Shown here in pieces: positions 17,333-25,223 of a DNA stretch of 64,000 nt. Under the pieces are notes generated by a model that saw nothing but the letters and a program-made list of their open reading frames with translations, ran no database searches and was not told the origin of the DNA. The position numbers and the translations under genes were made by a program. The stretch comes from Parazoarcus communis (lineage in GTDB: Bacteria; Pseudomonadota; Gammaproteobacteria; Burkholderiales; Rhodocyclaceae): NCBI RefSeq assembly GCF_003111665.1, contig NZ_CP022188.1:3968001-4032000 (forward strand). The letters are read 5' to 3'. The first letter of the stretch is position 1. Each line of letters opens with the position of its first letter.

Positions 17333-20300
17333 ATGACTGAGCATTTGCGCCCTACCCTCTGGAGGGGCCACGGGGCCTTTTTGTGCCTCTTCGCCCTTCT
17401 TTTCTCCCTGCTCTTCGCACGGCCGCTGCTGGCCGCTGACAAAAGCGTGCTCGCAATCGTATCCGACCGCTCCGCGCCCACGCTGGTCGCTGGTGCGCAC
17501 CGTCTGATAGACGCGAACAAGGATCAGGCAATACAGATACGCAGCATCAGCCAGTTGGCCAACATGGATGACAAGCAACTGCAGGCCCTGATCGACCGGC
17601 ACCAGGCGCTGGTGATGGTCGCGGTGTTCGGCGAACCGGTCGAGCGATTGCTGGCCATGCGCTACACACCGCAGCAGACGCGGATGGTGCTGCACAGCGA
17701 CCGCCGCCTGCTGCCGCTGCAGCAGGACCGAAATGGCAGCATTTTTGCCAGGGACGTGCCCGAAGCGATCGTGAGCGAGAAAGAGGCCTTGTCCGGAGCG
17801 GACGAGCTGAACCGCCTCAAGGCCAGTCAGCCCCGTTACGCCGACTGGCTGCAAGCCAGGGCCTACTGGGTAAACCGTTCGGTGGGCAATGCAGCAGGGC
17901 TGCTCGGTCTGGTGGCCAGTGGCGGCGTACGCCAAGCTCCCGTCGCCCTTGTGCCGTCCGTACGCTTCGCCCTGCATGGCAAGAATGCGCCGCGCTGGAT
18001 GGATGCCGTGCAACTGGGCAAACAGATCGACCTGAACCGTCGCACGCTGTGGATTCTGGATCACGACACCGGCGATCTCGCAGGCGAATGGGCGCTGCAT
18101 CAGCAGCTTTGCGCCGCGCAGGACTGGCAGTGCGTTTCCGTACTGGCGGCCTGGGGGCCACCGAGCGAGAGCGCGGTCAATACCATCGCGACACTGACCG
18201 CGAAGCAGCGCGGTGCAACGGCGATTGTCGCGGTGCAGGACTTCGTCATCGGCGGTGGCGAAGGCCGCGAGTCCGTGACCGCCGCGCTGGAAAGGCTCAA
18301 CGTGCCCGTGCTGAAGGCGCTGCGCATGAGCGAATGGACCGAGGCCGACTGGCAGTTGTCCGATCAGGGCGTTCCGCGCGACGCAATCCACTATCGACTT
18401 GCGATGCCCGAACTCCAAGGCATCAGCCAGCCGCAGGTGGTCGCGCTGGCCGAACCGGCACAGCTCGACCCAGAGACCGGTGCGCAGGTATCGCGCAGCA
18501 AGCCCGTGGTGCCCGAGATCGAGCGCCAGGCACGGCGTCTGACCAACTGGCTGCGGCTGCAGGAAAAAAAGAACGCCGACAAACGTGTCGCCATCGTCTA
18601 TTACAACCACCCACCCGGACGCCACAATATCGGCGCGGACAACCTCAATGTGCCGGAGAGCCTGCTCGATATGCTGCGCAGCCTGAAGGCGGCCGGCTAC
18701 AAAACCGGCGAACTCCCCGCCAATGGCAAGGCGCTGCTCGACATGCTGCAGGCCAGCGGCGTGAACCTGCCCGAAGACCGGCAGGCGCTGCAGGCCATGT
18801 CGAAGCAGGTTCAGACCCTTGGCGCAGACGACTACGAAAAGTGGTTCAAGACCCTGCCCGCCAGCGTTCAGGCGGAGATGGTCAATGGCCCGCTAGGGGC
18901 GCTGCAGCAACTGATGCAGGATCAGGCTGCGACAATTGCGACCTTAAGCTCGGCAAGTGACCGCCGGGCGCGAATCGCCCTGCTCCAGCAGCGCATGCAC
19001 AACACGGTCAGCGACCTGCAGCACGCGCTGGACGGATTGCGCCACAAGGGCCGCACGCGGGCACTGGATCTGCTCGCACAGCTGGAAGTGGCTTACCAGG
19101 GTGTGCTGGACATGCTGGCCAAGGGCGAAGCACCGCAGTGGCAGAACAGCAAACAGCTGTCTCAGGCGCTGATCGCAATGCAGATCGAGGGCATCCGGGG
19201 CTGGGGTGCGGCGCCGGGCAAGGTGATGGTGTGGGAAGGCCGGCAGCTCATTCCGGGCGTGCGTTTCGGCAACGTCTTCCTCGGCCCGCAGCCGCCGCGC
19301 GGCTGGGAACTGAACGAAGAGCTGCTGCACGCCAACATGTCGTTTCCGCCGCCGCACCAGTACCTCGGCTTCTATCATTACCTGCAGTCGGTGTTCAAGG
19401 CAGACGCGCTGGTGCATGTGGGCCGCCACTCCACGTATGAATTCCTGCCCAAGCGCAGCGCGGGTCTGAGCGAGAGCGACTACCCGAGCCTCGTCGCGGG
19501 CGATCTGCCCGGCATCTACCCCTACATCGTCGACGGGGTGGGCGAAGGCATTCAGGCCAAGCGCCGCGGGCTCGCCGTGATGGTGGACCACCTCACGCCG
19601 CCGCTGGCCATCACCGAGCTGTACGACGACCTGCTCGAACTTCGGCAGTTGATCGAGAGCGCCGAAGCCGCCACCGACGACCACACCCGCGGCGAAGCGG
19701 TGCAGACCCTGCGCCGCAAGATCGACAGCATGGGCCTGCGCGATGAACTGACCGCCAGCATGGACGAGGAGCTCAAGGTACGCGGGATCGGCTTCGATGA
19801 CATCGACGAGGCGCTGCTGCTGCACGAGGTCGGCCACTACCTGACCAAGCTGCAGGAAGACTTCATGCCCCTCGGCCTGCATGTGTTCGGCCGCGGCTGG
19901 TCGCGCGATGCGATCGACACCATGATGAAGTCCATGCTCGACGGTGGCACGCCCGACAGCGCCGAGGCCAGGCGCTGGCGCGCGCAGCTGCAGGCCTCGC
20001 CCAAGGCCGAGATGGCTGCGCTCATCAGAGGGCTGGATGGCGGATTCGTCGCACCCGGCAAGGGCAACGACCCGATCCGCACGCCTGAGGCGCTGCCGAC
20101 CGGGCGCAACTTCTATGCACTCGACGGCAGCCTGCTGCCCACCAAGCTCGCGTTTGAAACCGGCTCGAGCCTTGCCGGTCAGGTGCTCTCCGGCGAGACC
20201 GGCGTGGCCGCCTACACCAAGGAAGTGGCGGCGAACAAACAGGGCGTGATCCTGTGGGCCTCGGACGCGGTGCGCGACGAAGGCGCGATGATCGCATTCG

Positions 20301-21775
20301 GCATGAAACTGCTCGGCGTGCGTCCGGTGTGGAACAGCCGCGGCATCGTCAAGGGGCTTGAGCGCCTGCCACTGGGCAAGGACCAGCCGAAACGCTACGA
20401 CGTCGTGTTCACCACGTCGGGCCTGTTCCGCGATCTTTACGGCCAGCACATGTTGCTGCTGGACAAGGCCGGCCTGCTGGCGCTCGACGCCAGCCGCGAC
20501 CGCATCGTCAGGGACTACCCCGCGCTGGCGCTGGCGCTCAAGGAAGCGCTGACGCCGCTGGGCGAATGGCAACGCGGCGGCGACGAAGCGCTGGAACTGA
20601 ACCAGGTTGCCAACAACTGGGTGGACCAGGCGCGCAAGCTGCTCGCGAAAACCCCCGGCATGTCCGCCGCCCAGCTCGGCCGCAGCGCCAGCGTGCGGGT
20701 GTTCGGCATCACCCCCGGCGCCTACGGAGCCGGCATCAACCGCATGGTCGAGCGCTCCGGTTCGTGGCAGGACCGCAGCGAACTCGCGCAGGTCTTCATC
20801 AAGCGCATGGGCCATGCCTATGGTGCCGGCCTGCAGGGCGAAGCCGCACAGGATCTGTTCCGCCAGCAGCTGGACGGCATCTCGCAGACCTTTCTTGGCC
20901 GCGCGAGCAACCTCTACGGCCTGATGGACAACAACGACGCCTTCGACTATCTCGGCGGCTTCAACCTCGCGGTGGAAACCCAGCGCGGCAAGGCGCCGGC
21001 GAGCGCGGTGATCAACCACGCCAACGGCAAGAACCTGAGCATCGACACCCTGCACACGGCCCTGCTGTCGGAACTGCGCGGCCGCTACCTCAACCCGCAG
21101 TGGATCAAGCCCCTGATGAAGGAAGGCTACGCCGGCGCACGCACCATGGGCAGCGAGTTCATCGAATACCTGTGGGGCTGGCAGGCGACGAGCCCCGAGA
21201 TCATCGACGAGCGCGTGTGGCAGGAGGTCAAGGCCGTCTACGTCGATGACCGCCTCGAGCTGGGGCTGGACACGTTTCTCGCCGAAGGCAACAACCGCTA
21301 CGTGCAGACAAACATCCTCGCGGTGATGCTGGTCGCCATCGACAAGGGTTTCTGGAAGGCCGACGCAGAAACCGTCAGGCAACTGGCCGAGCGCTTCGCC
21401 GACAACATCGTCGAGCACGGCAACCCGGGCAGTGGCCACACCCATGCAAATCATCCGATGTACGCCCTGGTGAAAGCGAACATTGCGCCGGCCAAGGCGG
21501 AAGCGCTGGAGGCGGCGCTGGCGAAAAGCCGGCTCGAGGCCGCTGCGCAGACTGAGGCCTCACCGAGCCATATCCAGGAAGTCAGCCTCGACGACCTGAA
21601 CCGGAGCGCGGCGGACGATTCGTCGCCGAACGCCGCTGACGGCAATGCGCCGACCACGGACGAGGCCACCGACAGCGAGACTGAAACCCAGACCTCCGAC
21701 TATCTGCCCTGGCTGCTGGCGCTTGCCCTTGGCCTGCTGCTGCTTGGCGCGCTGCGCGGGCGCGCCACCCGATAA
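17333..21775 (+). CDS. cobN: Exported CobN-like chelatase-family protein
   Basis: A 1480-residue homologue of CobN, the large substrate-binding subunit of aerobic cobaltochelatase (also related to magnesium chelatase BchH). Diagnostic stretches include YYNHPPGRHNIGADNLNVPE, VGRHSTYEFLPKRSAGLSE, GDLPGIYPYIVDGVGEGIQA and a VRVFGITPGAYGAGINRMV segment. Unlike cytosolic CobN it has an N-terminal signal or anchor (LCLFALLFSLLFARPLLA, then AADK) and a C-terminal transmembrane helix (WLLALALGLLLLGALRG), so the bulk should face the periplasm. No CobS or CobT subunit is nearby; instead ExbB-like and DUF2149 genes follow. Such cobalamin-riboswitch CobN copies are probably involved in corrinoid or cobalt handling or uptake rather than de novo synthesis. 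Start supported by an AGGAC site. Role beyond family is inference. Confidence 0.85.
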   Translation: MTEHLRPTLWRGHGAFLCLFALLFSLLFARPLLAADKSVLAIVSDRSAPTLVAGAHRLIDANKDQAIQIRSISQLANMDDKQLQALIDRHQALVMVAVFGEPVERLLAMRYTPQQTRMVLHSDRRLLPLQQDRNGSIFARDVPEAIVSEKEALSGADELNRLKASQPRYADWLQARAYWVNRSVGNAAGLLGLVASGGVRQAPVALVPSVRFALHGKNAPRWMDAVQLGKQIDLNRRTLWILDHDTGDLAGEWALHQQLCAAQDWQCVSVLAAWGPPSESAVNTIATLTAKQRGATAIVAVQDFVIGGGEGRESVTAALERLNVPVLKALRMSEWTEADWQLSDQGVPRDAIHYRLAMPELQGISQPQVVALAEPAQLDPETGAQVSRSKPVVPEIERQARRLTNWLRLQEKKNADKRVAIVYYNHPPGRHNIGADNLNVPESLLDMLRSLKAAGYKTGELPANGKALLDMLQASGVNLPEDRQALQAMSKQVQTLGADDYEKWFKTLPASVQAEMVNGPLGALQQLMQDQAATIATLSSASDRRARIALLQQRMHNTVSDLQHALDGLRHKGRTRALDLLAQLEVAYQGVLDMLAKGEAPQWQNSKQLSQALIAMQIEGIRGWGAAPGKVMVWEGRQLIPGVRFGNVFLGPQPPRGWELNEELLHANMSFPPPHQYLGFYHYLQSVFKADALVHVGRHSTYEFLPKRSAGLSESDYPSLVAGDLPGIYPYIVDGVGEGIQAKRRGLAVMVDHLTPPLAITELYDDLLELRQLIESAEAATDDHTRGEAVQTLRRKIDSMGLRDELTASMDEELKVRGIGFDDIDEALLLHEVGHYLTKLQEDFMPLGLHVFGRGWSRDAIDTMMKSMLDGGTPDSAEARRWRAQLQASPKAEMAALIRGLDGGFVAPGKGNDPIRTPEALPTGRNFYALDGSLLPTKLAFETGSSLAGQVLSGETGVAAYTKEVAANKQGVILWASDAVRDEGAMIAFGMKLLGVRPVWNSRGIVKGLERLPLGKDQPKRYDVVFTTSGLFRDLYGQHMLLLDKAGLLALDASRDRIVRDYPALALALKEALTPLGEWQRGGDEALELNQVANNWVDQARKLLAKTPGMSAAQLGRSASVRVFGITPGAYGAGINRMVERSGSWQDRSELAQVFIKRMGHAYGAGLQGEAAQDLFRQQLDGISQTFLGRASNLYGLMDNNDAFDYLGGFNLAVETQRGKAPASAVINHANGKNLSIDTLHTALLSELRGRYLNPQWIKPLMKEGYAGARTMGSEFIEYLWGWQATSPEIIDERVWQEVKAVYVDDRLELGLDTFLAEGNNRYVQTNILAVMLVAIDKGFWKADAETVRQLAERFADNIVEHGNPGSGHTHANHPMYALVKANIAPAKAEALEAALAKSRLEAAAQTEASPSHIQEVSLDDLNRSAADDSSPNAADGNAPTTDEATDSETETQTSDYLPWLLALALGLLLLGALRGRATR

Positions 21776-21792
21776 CCTGAAGAGAGCGACAC

Positions 21793-22239
21793 ATGTTTTC
21801 CGGAATCTCCCTGACTCTGATGCACCAGATCACCGCCTTGCTGCTGCAACCGGTGATCTGGGGCCTGCTGTTCTTCGTCGCCCTGTCCGTGTATGAGGCG
21901 GGCATCAGCATCGGCGAGCGCTGGGGCGGCATTCAGCGCCTCACCGATGCGCGCGACCGCCACGCCCTGATGCGGGCCGGCAAGCGCCGTATCGAGCGCG
22001 CCGACTTCATCACCCGGCTCGCCCCCATGCTCGGCCTGATGGGCACCCTCATCCCGCTCGGCCCCGGGCTGGCCGCACTCGGCGAAGGCGAACTGCGGGT
22101 GCTTACCACCGCGATGACGGTCGCCTTCGACACCACGGTGATCGGCCTGCTTTCAGGCATGATCGGCTTCGTCCTCGGCCGCCTGCGCCGGCGCTGGTAC
22201 GACAACGCGCTGACCGCGCTGGAGAGCAGCCATGGATAA
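21793..22239 (+). CDS. MotA/TolQ/ExbB-family proton-channel protein
   Basis: A 148-residue membrane protein, shorter than typical ExbB. Three hydrophobic segments are visible; the C-terminal pair carries the family hallmark around FITRLAPMLGLMGTLIPLGP and TAMTVAFDTTVIGLLSGMIG. It lies 17 bp after the cobN-like gene and overlaps the following DUF2149 gene by eight bases. Together the two probably form a proton-driven motor that energises the CobN-like protein or an outer membrane step, analogous to ExbB-ExbD. Confidence 0.88.
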   Translation: MFSGISLTLMHQITALLLQPVIWGLLFFVALSVYEAGISIGERWGGIQRLTDARDRHALMRAGKRRIERADFITRLAPMLGLMGTLIPLGPGLAALGEGELRVLTTAMTVAFDTTVIGLLSGMIGFVLGRLRRRWYDNALTALESSHG

Positions 22240-22549
22240 GTGGCGGCACAGCGCCTTTCTCGACACCGACGAAGACCCGCTCGGACCGATGGCCAATCTC
22301 ATCGACATCGTCCTCGTGTTCGCCTGCGGCCTGATCGCCGCGCTGGTGTCCTTCAGCCCCGACCTGCAGAAGCATTTCGCGACGGAGCCGCCGCCACAGC
22401 AGCAACGGCGCGAGATCACGCTGGGCAAGGAGCTCACGACCGTGCCCGAGTCGATCCAGCGCGAAGCCGAAGCAGGAAGCGGCTATGAAGCGCTCGGTCA
22501 GGTGTACCGCGACCCAAAAACAGGGAAGCTGCTGCTTATCGGCGGTTGA
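22232..22549 (+). CDS. DUF2149 protein (ExbD-like)
   Basis: A 105-residue protein with one transmembrane helix (NLIDIVLVFACGLIAALVSF) preceded by DTDEDPLGPMA, the same short cytoplasmic acidic start, single helix with an Asp at its entrance and periplasmic tail seen in ExbD/TolR. The tail ends in the DUF2149 motif YEALGQVYRDPKTGKLLLI. The 8-bp overlap with the ExbB-like gene implies coupled translation and complex formation. Confidence 0.82.
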   Translation: MDKWRHSAFLDTDEDPLGPMANLIDIVLVFACGLIAALVSFSPDLQKHFATEPPPQQQRREITLGKELTTVPESIQREAEAGSGYEALGQVYRDPKTGKLLLIGG

Positions 22550-22552
22550 ACC

Positions 22553-22576
22553 CCGCCCGGACAAGAACCGGGCGGC
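22553..22576 (+). terminator. Hairpin after the cobN operon
   Basis: CCGCCCGG (22553-22560) pairs with CCGGGCGG (22568-22575), an 8-bp GC-rich stem with a loop of about seven bases, directly after the DUF2149 stop. No T-run follows, so it may be a transcript-stabilising hairpin or a Rho-dependent end. Confidence 0.35.
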
Positions 22577-22685
22577 ACCCGAACGCCCCGGCCTGCGTAT
22601 TACATATTCGCTATTGCGACGCGCCCGCGGTACTCTTGAATGGGAGGCTGGGCCCTTACGGATATAACGGAAGCGACGACCTGAC

Positions 22686-25223
22686 GTGAAAAAAACAGAC
22701 TCCGCACAAAAGCGTTCGATGACTGTGGACACGCTGTTCCCGGTCGTCGGTATCGGCTGCTCTGCAGGCGGGCTTGAGGCGCTTGAAGAGCTCCTCGCCC
22801 ACGTGCCGGAGTCGAGCGGCATGGCGTTCGTCATCGTGCAACACCTCGATCCGGTCCATACAAGCGCCTTGCCCGAACTGCTGCAACGCGTCACGTCGAT
22901 GACGGTCGTCGAAGCGGTCGATGGTGTCGTGGTCAGGCCTGACCACGTGTACGTCATCCGGCCCAACTACGACCTGTCGATACTCCACGGCAAGCTCCAT
23001 CTGCTTGAGCAGATGACCCCGCGCGGACTGCGGCTTCCGATCGACTTCTTCCTGAGAACTCTCGCCGAAGACCTCAAGGAACGTGCCATCGGCGTCATTC
23101 TCTCGGGCATGGGCTCAGACGGCGTATTCGGGCTGCGTTCCATCAAGGACAGGGGTGGGCTCACACTGGTCCAGGAACCCAGTACAGCTCAGTCCGACAG
23201 CATGCCGCGCAGTGCGATCCAGGCAGGCGTCGCCGATGTCATTGCACCGGCCAAGGCGATACCGGCGCGGATCATGGAATTCCTCCGCCACCCTTTGCGC
23301 GGCGCGAACAAGGATTCAAAACCGCCCCTCTCATTGCTCAATACACTCGACAAGATCGTGGTGCTGCTGCGCGACCGTTGTCGAACGGATTTCTCCCTGT
23401 ACAAGCCCAACACGCTGCAGCGGCGCATCGAACGGCGCATGGTGGTGCATCAGATCGTCAATCCGGAAGACTACGTTCGCCTTCTTCGCGCCAACCCCCA
23501 CGAACTTGATCTGCTGTTCAAAGAGCTCCTGATCGGTGTCACAAATTTTTTTCGCGACCCGGAGGCGTGGGACTGCCTGCGCAACGAAGGGATTCCATCC
23601 CTGTTGGCCGAGCGTCCGTCCGGCGGGAGTTTGCGGGCCTGGGTCACTGCCTGCTCCACGGGCGAAGAGGCTTATTCTCTGGCCATGACGTTTATCGAAG
23701 CGATCGAGCAGATCAAACCTTCGCACCGCTTTTCCCTGCAGATCTACGCGACGGATCTTGACCCTGATGCCATCGAGCGTGCGCGCAAAGGCGTTTTTCC
23801 CGCCAACATCGCTGCGGACGTCTCCTCATCGCGGCTGACGCGCTTTTTCACTGCCGAGGACGGCGGCTATCGCATCAGCAGGCAAGTGCGAGAGATGGTG
23901 GTATTTGCAACCCACGACATCATTTCCGACCCCCCCTTTACCAAGCTCGATATTCTGTGTTGCCGCAATCTGCTGATCTACTTCGGTGCGGAGCTCCAGA
24001 AACGGCTGCTGCAGACCTTCCATTACAGTCTCAACTCCGGCGGTCTGCTGCTGCTTGGCAACGCCGAGACGATTGGCAACCACGACCACCTCTTCAAACA
24101 GCTCAACAGCAAGCTAAGGCTGTTTCGCCGGCTCGATGAGTCCCGATCGCCGGGCGTGCTGAACTTTCCGACCTACGTGGCACCATCAAACACCTTAATA
24201 AACGAACCGCTCATGGACTCCGGCACAGACGACATCGGCCAACTTACCGACCAGCTCATTCAACAGACCTTTGCGCCTGCGGCCGTACTGGTGAGCAGCA
24301 GTGGCGACATCATCTACATCAGCGGCCGTACCGGGAAATATCTTGAACCGCCTGCTGGCAAGACCAATATCAACATCCATGCGATGGCGCGGGATGGTTT
24401 GCGCGAAGCATTGACCGGAGTCATCCTGCGGGCCCTGAAGGACCCACAGCCCATCGTGCTGAAGGGCCTGAAGGTCGGCACCAACGGAGGGGCCCAAACC
24501 GTAGACGTGACGGTTCAGGCCATCCAGAAACCGGTGCAACTCCGTGGGCGCGTGATCATCGTTTTTCAGGACGTGCCGACGGCCCCTGTGCGACGGCGGC
24601 AAGGCAAGGCCATCGAGGCCAAAGCGGACGACGCCGTGCATCAGGAGTTGCAGCAAACCCGTGAGGCACTTCAGCTCACACAGGAGGAAATGCAGACGAC
24701 GGTTGAAGAACTCAAGTCGAGCAACGAGGAGCTGCAATCCACCAACGAAGAGCTGACCACTTCCAAGGAGGAGTTGCAATCGCTCAACGAGGAGTTGCAG
24801 ACGGTCAATGCCGAACTCCAGTCCAAGGTCGAAGACCTGACCTGGATCCGCAACGACATGACCAATCTGCTCAACAGCACCGAAATCGCCACCATCTTTC
24901 TCGACAATGACATGTTGCTGCGCCGCTTCAGCAGCCATGCCACCAAGATCTTCAAACTGATTTCGGGTGATGTCGGGCGTCCGCTTTCCCACATCGTCAC
25001 CGACCTCGACTATCCCGGACTGCGCGACGATGCGATGGAAGTCCTGAGAACGCTGATGTTCTGCGAAAAGGAAATCGAAACGCACGATGGACGCTGGTAT
25101 CGCGCGCGCATCATGCCTTATCGGACACAGGACAATGTGATCAACGGCGTCGTGATCACCTTCATCGACATCAGCGAAACCAAGAAACTCGAAGCCTCGC
25201 TGAGGGAGCGCGGGAACCCATGA
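22686..25223 (+). CDS. CheB-CheR-PAS chemotaxis-type signalling protein
   Basis: An 845-residue fusion. Residues ~18-200 form a CheB methylesterase domain with Ser in GIGCSAGGLEAL, His in IVQHLDP and Asp in SGMGSDG. Residues ~215-480 form a CheR methyltransferase with the SAM motif WVTACSTGEEAYSLAM and CRNLLIYF. A coiled coil (~655-725, repeated EELxSxNEEL heptads) leads into a PAS domain (TEIATIFLDNDMLLRRFSSH) at the end. No receiver domain is present. The GTG start is within an acceptable distance of GGAAG. Its stop overlaps the next gene's ATG (ATGA), so it is coupled with the GGDEF-EAL protein; this links adaptation-type methyl chemistry to cyclic-di-GMP. Confidence 0.9.
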   Translation: MKKTDSAQKRSMTVDTLFPVVGIGCSAGGLEALEELLAHVPESSGMAFVIVQHLDPVHTSALPELLQRVTSMTVVEAVDGVVVRPDHVYVIRPNYDLSILHGKLHLLEQMTPRGLRLPIDFFLRTLAEDLKERAIGVILSGMGSDGVFGLRSIKDRGGLTLVQEPSTAQSDSMPRSAIQAGVADVIAPAKAIPARIMEFLRHPLRGANKDSKPPLSLLNTLDKIVVLLRDRCRTDFSLYKPNTLQRRIERRMVVHQIVNPEDYVRLLRANPHELDLLFKELLIGVTNFFRDPEAWDCLRNEGIPSLLAERPSGGSLRAWVTACSTGEEAYSLAMTFIEAIEQIKPSHRFSLQIYATDLDPDAIERARKGVFPANIAADVSSSRLTRFFTAEDGGYRISRQVREMVVFATHDIISDPPFTKLDILCCRNLLIYFGAELQKRLLQTFHYSLNSGGLLLLGNAETIGNHDHLFKQLNSKLRLFRRLDESRSPGVLNFPTYVAPSNTLINEPLMDSGTDDIGQLTDQLIQQTFAPAAVLVSSSGDIIYISGRTGKYLEPPAGKTNINIHAMARDGLREALTGVILRALKDPQPIVLKGLKVGTNGGAQTVDVTVQAIQKPVQLRGRVIIVFQDVPTAPVRRRQGKAIEAKADDAVHQELQQTREALQLTQEEMQTTVEELKSSNEELQSTNEELTTSKEELQSLNEELQTVNAELQSKVEDLTWIRNDMTNLLNSTEIATIFLDNDMLLRRFSSHATKIFKLISGDVGRPLSHIVTDLDYPGLRDDAMEVLRTLMFCEKEIETHDGRWYRARIMPYRTQDNVINGVVITFIDISETKKLEASLRERGNP

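Noticed and set aside
18944..21454. 836-codon open frame antisense to the cobN-like gene
   Set aside because: It is a shadow of the third-position GC bias of the real gene; the translation is low-complexity and lacks any family motif.
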